From contig JAJEHL010000041.1 in assembly GCA_022823725.1 (NCBI GenBank), positions 1 to 64,000 on the forward strand: a DNA stretch of 64,000 nt, given 5' to 3'. Below are positions 16,748 to 26,008 of this stretch, piece after piece. The notes below the pieces were generated by a model, which did no database searches, was not told the DNA's origin, and saw only the letters and a program-made list of their open reading frames with translations. Numbering within the stretch: the stretch's first letter is position 1; each line of letters starts with the position of its first letter. The DNA comes from Candidatus Latescibacterota bacterium (lineage in GTDB: Bacteria; Latescibacterota; UBA2968). Both the position numbers and the translations under genes were made by a program.

Positions 16748-18019
16748 TTACTGTTTGTACGTCACCCGACCGCCCAATATTGTCATCGTGGCCCGGCCTT
16801 TTAATGACCATCCGTGAAAGGGCGTGTTGCGAGATTTAGATTTGAACTGATTGGCATCTACAATCCATTTGAGATTGGGATCGATGACTGTTATATCAGC
16901 GGGTTTGCCGAGGGAGAGGCTGCCGCCTTCAATGCCGAGGATGCGCGCGGGTTCTATGGTGAGTTTGGCAATTGTATCTGAGAGGGGGAGGAGGTCGGTG
17001 TGGACGAGTTTGGTGAAGATGACACCGACAGCGGTTTCGAGGCCGAGTATGCCATTGGGCGCGCTGGTAAATGCATCCAATTTTTCTTTTATCGTATGTG
17101 GCGCGTGGTCTGTGGCGAGTGCGTCAATGGTGCCGTCCTGTAAGCCCGCAATTACGGCTTCCCGGTCTTCATTGGAGCGAAGAGGCGGACTCATTTTGCC
17201 CGCCGTGCCGAGTACGGGCACATCTTCATCGGTCAATGCAATGTGATGGGGCGAGGCTTCGCAGGTGACGGGCAGGCCCTCTGCTTTGGCTTTTCGCACG
17301 AGTTCGGCAGCGCGTTTGACACTGAGGTGCAAGATGTGGAGACGTCCCCGAGTTTGGCGCACGAGTTCGATGTCGCGTGCGTTCATGGCGGCTTCGCCTT
17401 CGGCGGGCATGCCTTTCAGGCCGAGTTCGCGGGAAACCGCGCCTTCGTGCATGTGCCCTCCGTGCGTGAGTTCAAAAACTTCTGAGTGTGGATAAACCGC
17501 AAAATCGTTGGCGGCGGCGCGCGCCAAAAGTTGACGCATCAGGGATTCGGATTCTATGGGGAGGCCGTCGTCGGAAAATCCAATAGCACCCGCTTTGAGC
17601 AGGGCATCGGTGTCGGTGAGTTTTTCGCCCTGCATTTTTTCGGTTGCACAGGCAATGGGATACACGCGGGCATCTGCCGATTTTGCCTGTTGGACGATAT
17701 ATTGCACAATTTCCGGGCTGTCCATCGGCGGTTCTGTATTGGGCAAACAGGCGACAGATGTGAAGCCTCCGACGGCAGCGGCTTCACATCCGGTTTTGAT
17801 GGTTTCTTTTTCTGGGAAACCCGGATCGCGCAGGTGGACGTGCATATCGATGAGGCCGGGTACGACGATTTGGCCTGAGATGTCGATGGCTTTGGCACTT
17901 GCGGCGATATGCGGTTCAATGCGCGCGATGCGACCGCGTTGGATGAGCAGGTCGGCTATTTCATCGCGATTGTTGGCCGGGTCGATGATGCGACCGTTTT
18001 TGAGCAGGATATCGGGCAT
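16748..18019 (-). CDS. pyrC: Dihydroorotase (class I)
   Basis: Zinc amidohydrolase closing carbamoyl aspartate to dihydroorotate in pyrimidine synthesis. 423 residues. Metal and substrate motifs: [17 protein letters not shown] near 58-74 (H-x-H and substrate arginine), [23 protein letters not shown] near 150, histidines in VYPHSEV and LHILHLS, CEASPHH, and TDHAPHT near 300 (catalytic aspartate). Family length and motifs match the B. subtilis/Aquifex type rather than the shorter E. coli type. Located 24 bases after the LarA-like gene and 13 before carA, so probably one transcript. pyrB is missing here. Confidence 0.96.
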   Translation of the reverse strand: MPDILLKNGRIIDPANNRDEIADLLIQRGRIARIEPHIAASAKAIDISGQIVVPGLIDMHVHLRDPGFPEKETIKTGCEAAAVGGFTSVACLPNTEPPMDSPEIVQYIVQQAKSADARVYPIACATEKMQGEKLTDTDALLKAGAIGFSDDGLPIESESLMRQLLARAAANDFAVYPHSEVFELTHGGHMHEGAVSRELGLKGMPAEGEAAMNARDIELVRQTRGRLHILHLSVKRAAELVRKAKAEGLPVTCEASPHHIALTDEDVPVLGTAGKMSPPLRSNEDREAVIAGLQDGTIDALATDHAPHTIKEKLDAFTSAPNGILGLETAVGVIFTKLVHTDLLPLSDTIAKLTIEPARILGIEGGSLSLGKPADITVIDPNLKWIVDANQFKSKSRNTPFHGWSLKGRATMTILGGRVTYKQ

Positions 18020-18043
18020 TGGAAAGGGTGTAAATATCCTCGC

Positions 18044-19345
18044 TCAATCTGCGAAAACGGATTCGGGCACGCGGTCGCGGTAGGCTTCGATGGGCGGTAG
18101 ATTGCCGTCGGCCTCTGTTTCGAGGGGGCGCAGGTCGGTGAGGATTTCGAGGTCGTCGCGAATGTCGGCCTGTGCCAGATAAGCTTCAGAGGCTTCGACT
18201 TCACCCAGGTCGAGCGTGTTGGGGATCCAGAGTACGCGGGCGTCTTCTGGCGCGATAAGGCCAATGGATTCGAGAGCGATGTCGAGAACTTCAGCGTCTG
18301 TGTCGCAGTGGAGTGGGACTGCTCCTGCTGAAACGTGTTGCCCGGTGATGACATTGGTATAGGTGGCGTGATAATCGATTTTATCGACGAGACGCCGGGT
18401 GGTAAATTCAGCCATGCCGATGCCGGTGGCGTTGCCGTGCGTGGCTTCGGTGAGGTCGCGCACAAAGATGCGCAAGACGCGCGGGGTTTCGTCGCCCATT
18501 GCGCGGCGGTCATTGCGTTTGCGCCCGATGACGTTGGTGTCCATGCCCGAGCCGGAAATGTTTTTGCCCATTTCGTCGATGATGAGGAGATCGACATCGT
18601 CGAAGGGAAGCGAGGGACACCACTCTTTGGATTTTGCCTGAAGTACTTTTTCGCGTTCTTCAAAGTCTGCTGCGGGAATGGCTTCGATGTGTGCGGTTTC
18701 GTCATAGCCGTTTTCAAGAGTGGCCACGCCAAAGGTGATGGGCATTTCCTCGCACACGACTTTGCCGACCAAGCGTACGATTTTATCAAAGGAATGGTGG
18801 ATGATCGCGCGGTGATACACCGAGGCGCCTTTGTGTTTGCCCAGACCAATGAGCATCATTTTCATCAGCCCGCTTTCAATTTCACCGGCAAATCCCGTAT
18901 GTGGTTTGACGCGGTTGACCACAATGACGTGATCGGCTTCGGATGCGTGTTTGTCAAAATAGATGGGCATGCCAAAATCCGATACGCCGATCTGGACGAC
19001 GTCCATCGACGATTTGATCGGGCAACCCATTGTGCCTTCGGTGATGCCATATCCGGCCAGGACCTGGGTTTGGCCCTCGGCTGTGCCTCCGCCGTGCGAT
19101 CCCATTGCGGGCACGATATAGGGAACGGCACCAATGGCTTTCATTTCTTCGACGATGGTTTTGATGATGGTGTCGATGTTGGCGACGCCGCGGCTGCCTG
19201 CGGTTATGGCGACGGTTTGACCGGGTTTGATCACAGAACTGGGGTTGATTTTTGCGATTTCATCGCGCACAGTGCTGGCGATGTCATCGACGCGAGGGGC
19301 GTCGAAGTGCTGGCGAATGCGGAACATTTGTGGGTAAGTCGGCAT
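18044..19345 (-). CDS. LarA-like nickel-dependent racemase/DUF2088 domain protein
   Basis: 433 residues resembling the N-terminal catalytic domain of lactate racemase LarA and its homologues, which use a nickel-pincer nucleotide to racemise or epimerise 2-hydroxy acids. Visible family features: GQTVAITAGSRG near 43-54, AMGSHGGGTAEGQ near 80 (metal-site histidine), VVNRVKPHTGFAGEIESG near 143 (second histidine region) and GLGKHKGA with the lysine that would carry the cofactor. AGGAGG precedes the ATG. No larB, larC or larE for making the cofactor is in the window. The adjacent iron alcohol dehydrogenase suggests a hydroxy-acid pathway. Substrate unknown; overall class fairly sure. Confidence 0.75.
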   Translation of the reverse strand: MPTYPQMFRIRQHFDAPRVDDIASTVRDEIAKINPSSVIKPGQTVAITAGSRGVANIDTIIKTIVEEMKAIGAVPYIVPAMGSHGGGTAEGQTQVLAGYGITEGTMGCPIKSSMDVVQIGVSDFGMPIYFDKHASEADHVIVVNRVKPHTGFAGEIESGLMKMMLIGLGKHKGASVYHRAIIHHSFDKIVRLVGKVVCEEMPITFGVATLENGYDETAHIEAIPAADFEEREKVLQAKSKEWCPSLPFDDVDLLIIDEMGKNISGSGMDTNVIGRKRNDRRAMGDETPRVLRIFVRDLTEATHGNATGIGMAEFTTRRLVDKIDYHATYTNVITGQHVSAGAVPLHCDTDAEVLDIALESIGLIAPEDARVLWIPNTLDLGEVEASEAYLAQADIRDDLEILTDLRPLETEADGNLPPIEAYRDRVPESVFAD

Positions 19346-19372
19346 GGTTTATCCTCCTGTTGTGATTTTCTA

Positions 19373-20533
19373 TCACATGGATTCTTCGTAAAGGGCGATT
19401 ACGTCTTTTATCGTTGTTTTGCGCGGGTTGACTTGAATATTGCCGCTTTTCATCGCGTCTTCGGCCATGATAGGGATACCTTCGGCTTTTGCACCGGCTT
19501 CGCCCAGTGTGGCGGGAATACCCACGTCGTCGGATAGATTTTGTACGGCTTCAACGGCGAGAACAGATGCGTCAACAGCGCTCAATCCATTGACATCTTC
19601 GCCCATGGCAGCGGCGATGTCGGCGAATTTCTCTGGGCAGGCATAGCGATTGTAGGTCATGATGCGGGTGAGCAAGATCGAGTTGGCAATGCCGTGTGGC
19701 ACGTCGTAGTGACCGCCGACTGGATGCGACATGGCATGTACGTTTCCCAGGCGCGTTTGTGAGAATGCGAATCCGGCCATGGTGCTGGCGATGATCATGT
19801 TTTGCGTGGCCTCGTGGTTGTGGTCGCTGTACGCGGCTTGTCGCAGGTTTTGAGAGATGAGGCGGATGGCGTGCAAGGCCATGCCTTCAGAGATGGGATT
19901 GGACATCAGCGACACGTATGATTCAATGGCGTGTGTCAATGCATCCATTCCGGTCGCTGCGGCAATGGGCAGCGGCAATGCGACGGCCACATCGGCATCG
20001 AGTATGCCCACATCGGGAATGACATAGGGACCTGCGACGGTGCCTTTGAAGTGGTTGTCGTCGGTAATGACGGCAAAGGGCGTGACTTCGCTGGCTGTGC
20101 CATAGGTGGTGGGGACGCACAGGAGAAAGGGGATGGGACCGGGAACGGGTTTTTCGCCAATAAAATAATCGGTGATTTTTCCCCCGTGGTTGATGAGTAC
20201 ACCGGAGGTTTTTGCCACGTCCATTGAGGATCCCCCGCCAATGGCGAGCAGGAAATCGCAATTTTCCGATTGGTATTGCGCGGCACATTCCTCGACGTTG
20301 CGAATGGGGGGATTGGGTTCAACGCCGTCGTAGATGCTGTAGGCGATGTGTGACTCGTCGAGTATTTCTGTAACGAGGGCGACAACGCCGGCCTGGACGA
20401 GGCCCCTGTCGGTGACGATTTGTGCCTTTTTTACTTGCTGTTCGTTTAAAATTTGGGGGATGTTGCCAATAGTCCCTCGCCCCATGATGAGGTGCGTGGG
20501 ACCGTAATAAGCAAAGTGATCTTGAAACGCCAC
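19373..20533 (-). CDS. Iron-containing alcohol dehydrogenase
   Basis: NAD(P)-dependent group III dehydrogenase, about 386 residues. N-terminal Rossmann-like half with GRGTIGNI and AIGGGSSMDVAK near 92-103 (nucleotide binding); C-terminal helical half with the metal ligands in GMDALTHAIESYV (aspartate and histidine) and VHAMSHPVGGHYDVPHG (two histidines). Substrate cannot be told; the family spans 1,2-propanediol, butanol, 4-hydroxybutyrate and similar. The longest frame opens with TTG at 20539, but GAGGAG sits seven bases before GTG 20533, which is chosen. First gene of the run leading to the LarA-like protein, pyrC and carA (gaps of 27, 24 and 13 bases). Confidence 0.88.
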   Translation of the reverse strand: MAFQDHFAYYGPTHLIMGRGTIGNIPQILNEQQVKKAQIVTDRGLVQAGVVALVTEILDESHIAYSIYDGVEPNPPIRNVEECAAQYQSENCDFLLAIGGGSSMDVAKTSGVLINHGGKITDYFIGEKPVPGPIPFLLCVPTTYGTASEVTPFAVITDDNHFKGTVAGPYVIPDVGILDADVAVALPLPIAAATGMDALTHAIESYVSLMSNPISEGMALHAIRLISQNLRQAAYSDHNHEATQNMIIASTMAGFAFSQTRLGNVHAMSHPVGGHYDVPHGIANSILLTRIMTYNRYACPEKFADIAAAMGEDVNGLSAVDASVLAVEAVQNLSDDVGIPATLGEAGAKAEGIPIMAEDAMKSGNIQVNPRKTTIKDVIALYEESM

Positions 20534-20607
20534 GAGCAAGCTCCTCTGTAGTTTTTTTCAATAGTAGCTAAAAAAAGAAAATGGTTTTTGATGGCATTGT
20601 CAATGAG

Positions 20608-20630
20608 ATAAAAACACACCCATTAGTGTG
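20608..20630 (-). terminator. Weak terminator candidate after the metalloprotease/barrel gene
   Basis: On the minus strand CACAC, six-base loop, GTGTG, followed by five T's, nine bases after the stop at 20639. The stem is only five bp, so efficiency would be low. Confidence 0.3.
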
Positions 20631-20638
20631 GCGTGGGT

Positions 20639-23572
20639 TTAGAACGATGTACCGAGGCGGACATAGTAGCCCGCGCCCTCTGGATCGGTGAATCGGTATG
20701 CCACACCCGTGCGGAGGCGGATGGGCGCATAGAAGATGGCATAGTCGGCGATAAGCTCGGTGCCAGCCGATAGGAGTGGGCGAGATTGCGAGGTGTCGTG
20801 CCCATAGGTGTTGGCGGCGTCGGCGAAGAATGTCCAGAAGATGCGGTCGGCGTGTAGCGGCAATGCCACCAATCCGCGGTTTTCCAATTCGAGGGGTGCG
20901 CGGTATTCCAGCGATGCAGACCAGGCATGTCGTCCCGACCGTGTAGATGTTTTGTATCCCCGTACTGGAAAAGTGATCGATTCAGCACCGCCGATGTCGA
21001 AGTAGCCGTTGTCGCTACCCGGTCCTCGAGATGCGCCTGCACTTGCGCGAAATGCCAGTACGGGTGCCGCAAATTGGCGCCCTGGAAACCAGTGCGGTAG
21101 CCGCACGTAGGTCCTGACGGTACCTCTGATGTCATCTACGGAGCGATCGTTTGAGGAGCGAGAGAGGTCGTGGCGCCGTCTGACGCGGACGGAGAACGAT
21201 GTGCCGGTCGCTGGTCCCATCTGAAAGGCGTGTGAGCGCGCAGTGGTGGCGGAGAAACGCACCGATAGTTCGCCCAGGGTGCCGCGCGGATCGTCGAGGC
21301 GAAAGCGGTCCGTTGTCTGTAGCGTGGAATCCAGTACCTCCCGATCCTCTCGCACGAGCCCGCCGGCGACTGTAAGTGAAACACCGCTCCGCGCCCTTGG
21401 CCGCACCAGCGTCATTGATGCTGAGGCGCGGCGTTGCCGCTCGAGGATGAAAAATGTGTTGTCGGTCTCTTGTTGTATTCTGGCGCCGTCTTCGTCCCAG
21501 TTCTGCGACAGGAAGAACCCGAGTATGGGATTTTCCAGTCCGTAGTACCGGTACGACAAATTGCCCGCTGCTCTCCCGCGAGAAGAGGATTTAACTGGTA
21601 GGAAGATGCGTGCGCCGACATTATATGAATGACGGCGCACGAGGTCGATCCCGGAGGTGCGAGCGCCGACGGATGTGCCGAGTACTTCGGTGCGGGGTAT
21701 CGCCGTTTCTCCCTTGCGGTGAGCGGATACTGCGATGGAGGAATTCCATGCAGGTATCCAGTAGTAGGGACGCAGGGTTTCAAGTGGCGAGTAGGCGCGC
21801 ACCTGTCCCTCAGCGCGTCCGCGTGATCTTTTGGCGACCTCGATGTGTGTCGAGTCCGCGCGAGGCGCAGGTGGTGCAGCAGTGGGATTGAAGGGGATCC
21901 GTTCGATCTCCCAGCCATCGACGTGGTAACCAGAAAAGTAGAGCCAGCGTCCCGATGGATCGACGCTGGGGTACGCCGCGCCTGTGCGGAGATTGGTCAG
22001 CATGACGGGGGGCGAGATTTGTCCGTTATCGACTTTTGACGCGAGTACGTTTGGGATACCGCTGCGGTCAGATGCCCAGACCAGCCACTGCCCGTTGGCA
22101 CTCCAGGAGGGAGCGAAATCGAGGGCGCGGTCGCGGGTTACTTCGCGGATGAGATTGCCGTGTGCATCGAGGAGGACGATGTCGTGGTGTCCCTTTGTCC
22201 AGCGGGTCGCCGCAATCCAGCGGCCATCTGGTGAGATTGCCGGGTGCGCCCAGTGGATGTCCGGGTCGGGAGGGACCAGCATCTCGATGGTGTCGCTGCC
22301 GAGATTGACCCGCGCCAGCCCATTGGTTCCCCCGCCTTCGACGACTGCGATTGCCCAGCCTGCGGGGCTGACCGATGGAGCGGTTAAGCGGGCGCGCGTT
22401 GTGATGCGTCGCGTATCACCGTTCGGGGTTATGCGGTAGAGATCGCTGAATCTGCGGTAGGGGCCAGCAAATTCATATTGCGCGAAGATGATGCCGCCAT
22501 CAGGGGCGAACGCGAATGTGGGGCCGTTGATCAGGGTTATGGTTGATTCTCCGCTGCCATCTAATTTTGCCGATACAAGTTTTGGGTCTGATCGTCCATC
22601 TGATCGGATGTAGTACAGTGCTGCGCCATCGGGCGATACTTTTGGGTGGAGCGCATAGCGGGCACCGCGGGTCAGAGCCTCTGGCTCGGTGATGGCACCG
22701 AATCTGGCGAGGCTGCTGTCCAGTTCCTCGGCTGCTGTTCGCTGTGTATCAGCCCACGCTTTCCACTCATTCGTCAAGGTAACGCCAAAGGCGTTGCGCC
22801 CGGCGGCATTGAGACGGTAGGGTATCCACTGTTTCTCCACCGCCTTGACAAAGGCTATCATGCGGTCGCGCCCATATTTTTGTACCAGGTGTTCAAAGAA
22901 GAGCGATCCGTAAGCATAAACACGGGTGCCACCCGGCCACTGGGGCGAGTAGCCACTTGCTTGACCAATGGACTCGAACCGTCCTTCGAGAGCCGCTGTT
23001 CGCAGGACCATTTTGTGAAATGTTCCCTGAACGCGCCCGGTGCCGGTCAATGCTGATTCGTACCAGGTGGCGATGCCTTCGATATTCCACAGCGGGGTGG
23101 TGATCGCTGGGAACACCGGCACTCGTCCGAACAGCTTGCGAAAGAAGCTATAGCGACCCGGTCGGTCTATGTGGAAGATGTGCGTCAATTCATGTGCGAT
23201 GAGGTTTTCCAGCCAGTCGTCGAAGTAGGCAAGGCCGAAAGAGTCGGTCGGTGGGCGGGCGAAGATGATGATTCGGTTCGAGGGCAACGGGGTCGCGGAG
23301 CCATTCGAGACATCGATGTGATCGGTTAGTACGAGGTCGATTATGCCGCGTGGCGCGGCGATGAATTGTTCGGATAATTGGGCATACGCCCATTCTGCGC
23401 GCTCCGCTGCCTTGCGTCCAGGGTCTTCGAGATGTGCGGGAAATGTGACGCGAAAGTGTTCTGTTTCGAGTGTGCGCCACGATTCGTCCGGCGCAATGCG
23501 TTGCGCCGATGCCGAAGCTGTGCTGATGGCGATGATTACCGCTTTTATCCCTATACTGATCCTTGATTTCAT
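20639..23572 (-). CDS. Exported metalloprotease / beta-propeller / outer-membrane beta-barrel protein
   Basis: 977 residues in three parts. After a signal peptide (residues 1-23, ending ASA), a gluzincin-like protease domain carries HELTH near 124-128 with a downstream glutamate in NIEGIATWYES as probable third zinc ligand. From about 300 to 570 come PD40/TolB-like propeller blades (LHPKVSPDGAALYYIRSDG, PAISPDGRWIAATRW, PSVDPSGRWLYFSG). From about 620 the sequence alternates like a beta-barrel (arginine/serine-rich strands, YRYYGLENPILG, RVRRRHDLSRSS) and ends in GYYVRLGTSF, with the terminal phenylalanine typical of outer-membrane proteins. The barrel resembles the Omp85/BamA surface-antigen type. 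Probable outer-membrane protein with a surface or periplasmic protease. GC and codon use look higher than in neighbouring genes. Ten bases after the upstream membrane-protein gene. Confidence 0.72.
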   Translation of the reverse strand: MKSRISIGIKAVIIAISTASASAQRIAPDESWRTLETEHFRVTFPAHLEDPGRKAAERAEWAYAQLSEQFIAAPRGIIDLVLTDHIDVSNGSATPLPSNRIIIFARPPTDSFGLAYFDDWLENLIAHELTHIFHIDRPGRYSFFRKLFGRVPVFPAITTPLWNIEGIATWYESALTGTGRVQGTFHKMVLRTAALEGRFESIGQASGYSPQWPGGTRVYAYGSLFFEHLVQKYGRDRMIAFVKAVEKQWIPYRLNAAGRNAFGVTLTNEWKAWADTQRTAAEELDSSLARFGAITEPEALTRGARYALHPKVSPDGAALYYIRSDGRSDPKLVSAKLDGSGESTITLINGPTFAFAPDGGIIFAQYEFAGPYRRFSDLYRITPNGDTRRITTRARLTAPSVSPAGWAIAVVEGGGTNGLARVNLGSDTIEMLVPPDPDIHWAHPAISPDGRWIAATRWTKGHHDIVLLDAHGNLIREVTRDRALDFAPSWSANGQWLVWASDRSGIPNVLASKVDNGQISPPVMLTNLRTGAAYPSVDPSGRWLYFSGYHVDGWEIERIPFNPTAAPPAPRADSTHIEVAKRSRGRAEGQVRAYSPLETLRPYYWIPAWNSSIAVSAHRKGETAIPRTEVLGTSVGARTSGIDLVRRHSYNVGARIFLPVKSSSRGRAAGNLSYRYYGLENPILGFFLSQNWDEDGARIQQETDNTFFILERQRRASASMTLVRPRARSGVSLTVAGGLVREDREVLDSTLQTTDRFRLDDPRGTLGELSVRFSATTARSHAFQMGPATGTSFSVRVRRRHDLSRSSNDRSVDDIRGTVRTYVRLPHWFPGRQFAAPVLAFRASAGASRGPGSDNGYFDIGGAESITFPVRGYKTSTRSGRHAWSASLEYRAPLELENRGLVALPLHADRIFWTFFADAANTYGHDTSQSRPLLSAGTELIADYAIFYAPIRLRTGVAYRFTDPEGAGYYVRLGTSF

Positions 23573-23582
23573 CGTTGAAATA

Positions 23583-25571
23583 TTAAAAATTGTGGAAGCC
23601 GTGTCCCGAGCCGGGGAACCAGATGAGGTCTATGACCATGCCGACGCCAATGCCGGTGCAATAGCCAATTACTGTGCCGTAGAAGAAGGGTTTTGCGCGT
23701 TCGTAGAGGCGGGGACCGCCAAAATGGACGATGAGGAGTTTGGCAGCCCAGACCATGAGGATGCTCAGGGCGTAATAGCGCGGTCCCGTTGTGTATTGAA
23801 ATGCGAGGCCGAGGGGGTGAAGTGGCCAGCGGGGGAACCATGTGCGCAGGCCCGCCAATAATGCGGCTATTCCCGCTCCGAGGAGCCAGATGCTGAGTTT
23901 TTGCAGGTCGAAAGATGTTTTTTCGGTTTCGCCCAATGCGCGCCCAATTCCGCCAAAAATACCCAGTGGTCCTTCCCAAAGTGTCCACGAACGCAGGAAG
24001 AGCGCGGAGTCGCGATAACAATAGTAGATGATGGTGGCGGCACAGACAAAGAAGCCCATGGTGAATGCGAGAAAGACGACGGCACTCGTCCAGTGTTTGC
24101 CGCGTTCTGTGGGTACGTCGTCCATGGCTTTGAAGTGGTGGGGCAATACCTGCATGGTTTGAATGCGCCCGCCGCCGTAGAATACGCCGCTGTTGACGAG
24201 GTGCATTGCGGTCATTTCGCGGGTCGATAGGGTGGCTGTGCCGAGGATGGCGTTGACAAAGCCCGATCCTTTGATCCATACGGGGAAGAGGTAGCCAAAT
24301 CCGCTGGCGGCAATAAATTTGGAGGTCGCAAAATACGCGATGAACATTAATAGCAGGTGGACAATTGCAAGGGAGAACGACATGCCCAGGGATATGAAAA
24401 AGCTACAGAGGTACAACACGGAAATAATCAGGCCGATAACGGCGAAGCGATAGGAGATGGGGCCATCGCCGCGGTTGCCTTTTAAGGCGGTTTTTGCAAC
24501 ATGTATCAGATGTCGCCGCGCGATCCATACAGACCAGACGACGAGTACTGTCATTGCGCCGTGGCTTTCGAGATTGACGATTTCTCCGCCTTTGGCAACT
24601 TGTCCTTCTAAACCGACGGTGAAACCGGTGCGGTTGATGACGCCCATTTTGACCACGGCGAGGAGGCCAAAGAACCAGAAGCTGAATAAGAGATCCAGGC
24701 TGCACAAATATCCGAGGCCGATGACCAGGGGTAAGACGCGCAAATAGACGGGCGGAAAGCTCTGTGCAACGGTCATGGATTTGGTGTTGATGCTGTCGAA
24801 GAGCGTGATGCGGGGTACGTTGGGAAACCAGAAATTGATGATGTTCCATCCGATGATGCCCGCGGTCCAGGCAAAGCCGGCCCAGAAGACGGGATCGCGG
24901 AAAATTTTGGGCAATGCGCGGCCTTCGCCAAAGCCCTCCATGAGGTCCATGGGGAAATTGACGAGGGGGTAGGTCAAGCGCTCGGCATCTGCCCATTGGC
25001 GGTGAAAGATGGCGATGACAAAAAATCCGGCGGCCATGAAGGCGAGGACGCCAGAGAACCACCATAAGACGGAGGGTATCCAGCCCGTCCAGGGGACGTA
25101 TTCTCCCGTGTGCAGACCGAAGTAGAAGCGGTCCATGATCCAGGGCGTGGGTTCGGGAAATGCCCAGTGGGGCAGTTCGTCTAAGAATAATTCTGCCCAT
25201 CGGTTTTCTGGAGATGCAAAAAAATAAGGTGCGGGCAATGCGCCGATAAAATATCCCATCCATCCGACGCCAGGCATCATGCCCACGATCCACATGGTGG
25301 CAAAGATGACCATCATTTCATGGCGCGTGAGCACAGATTGGGGCGCGATTCGGGCGATGATCATGTTGATCACGACCCAGAGGAGGAATCCCAGGATGAG
25401 GGCGACGGGAAAACTGGATTTGACCATCGATCCCGCATGGAGTACGATTTCGAGGACATTTTGAGAATAGGCCATCAGGCCAGCGGTGAGCAGGCCGAGG
25501 AGGATGGATCGCCCGGTGATACGCGGGGATTCGGCCGGTTGGATTTGGGGATCGGGTTGCGAGATAGCCAT
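23583..25571 (-). CDS. Large polytopic membrane protein (DUF6785/DUF6784-like)
   Basis: About 662 residues with around fourteen hydrophobic spans and several soluble loops rich in tryptophan, proline and aromatic residues (PHWAFPEPTPWIMDRFYFG, WADAERLTYPLVNFPMDLMEGF). The overall shape, length and the motif ERLTYPLVNFP remind me of DUF6785-type integral membrane proteins common in planctomycete- and Latescibacteria-like genomes; OPT-like transport is possible but no transporter motif is clear. The longest frame starts at 25709, but its first 46 residues are low-complexity; ATG 25571 with GGAG nine bases upstream gives MAISQPDPQ, chosen here. Coupled to the metalloprotease/barrel gene by a 10-base gap. 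Confidence 0.65.
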   Translation of the reverse strand: MAISQPDPQIQPAESPRITGRSILLGLLTAGLMAYSQNVLEIVLHAGSMVKSSFPVALILGFLLWVVINMIIARIAPQSVLTRHEMMVIFATMWIVGMMPGVGWMGYFIGALPAPYFFASPENRWAELFLDELPHWAFPEPTPWIMDRFYFGLHTGEYVPWTGWIPSVLWWFSGVLAFMAAGFFVIAIFHRQWADAERLTYPLVNFPMDLMEGFGEGRALPKIFRDPVFWAGFAWTAGIIGWNIINFWFPNVPRITLFDSINTKSMTVAQSFPPVYLRVLPLVIGLGYLCSLDLLFSFWFFGLLAVVKMGVINRTGFTVGLEGQVAKGGEIVNLESHGAMTVLVVWSVWIARRHLIHVAKTALKGNRGDGPISYRFAVIGLIISVLYLCSFFISLGMSFSLAIVHLLLMFIAYFATSKFIAASGFGYLFPVWIKGSGFVNAILGTATLSTREMTAMHLVNSGVFYGGGRIQTMQVLPHHFKAMDDVPTERGKHWTSAVVFLAFTMGFFVCAATIIYYCYRDSALFLRSWTLWEGPLGIFGGIGRALGETEKTSFDLQKLSIWLLGAGIAALLAGLRTWFPRWPLHPLGLAFQYTTGPRYYALSILMVWAAKLLIVHFGGPRLYERAKPFFYGTVIGYCTGIGVGMVIDLIWFPGSGHGFHNF

Positions 25572-25732
25572 TTTGTGCTCCGTATTTGGAATGTGCGTAA
25601 TATACGATGCCTGAATAGTGGTGTCAAACGCATGGGGTTGTGTTTGTCTATTTGTGATATTGGGGTTATTATGATGGGTGAAGGGTTGGATGGTCATCTT
25701 ATGTCTCACATTTTACGTCTCACCTTAATTTT

Positions 25733-25987
25733 ATGGCACGCAAAGATATTCGAACCATTTCGATTTTTTGTGCGAAATGTAGAACACTGCTGTACAAATA
25801 CCGCAAAGGCGGACGAGGCGGGTTGGTGAAGTGCATGGTGGAGCGGATTGCCGAAGACCATACCCGGGGCGATATGAAATGCCCAAAATGCGGGCAGGCG
25901 TTTGCGAGGTTCGCGATGTATGGTGGGCAGGCCGCGCATAAGATTATACAGGGAAAGGTTTTTATCAGGGGAATGAGCAGGCGATAA
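25733..25987 (+). CDS. Small zinc-ribbon protein
   Basis: 84 residues with two C-x2-C knuckles, FCAKC (13-16) and KCPKC (50s), separated by a basic loop with one extra cysteine, and a basic tail (KVFIRGMSRR). The spacing suits a zinc ribbon that binds nucleic acid or acts as a small adaptor. No signal or membrane segment. It ends 21 bases before the CE15-like esterase gene and may be transcribed with it, though no functional link is evident. Its start at 25733 lacks a strong ribosome site. Confidence 0.65.
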   Translation: MARKDIRTISIFCAKCRTLLYKYRKGGRGGLVKCMVERIAEDHTRGDMKCPKCGQAFARFAMYGGQAAHKIIQGKVFIRGMSRR

Positions 25988-26008
25988 TAAAAAAGGAGCG
26001 AAAGTACG

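Noticed and set aside
18335-19537. 400-codon open frame on the plus strand
   Set aside because: Antisense to the LarA-like gene and Fe-ADH end; composition is histidine/phenylalanine-rich as expected for a mirrored frame, with no ribosome site or family pattern.
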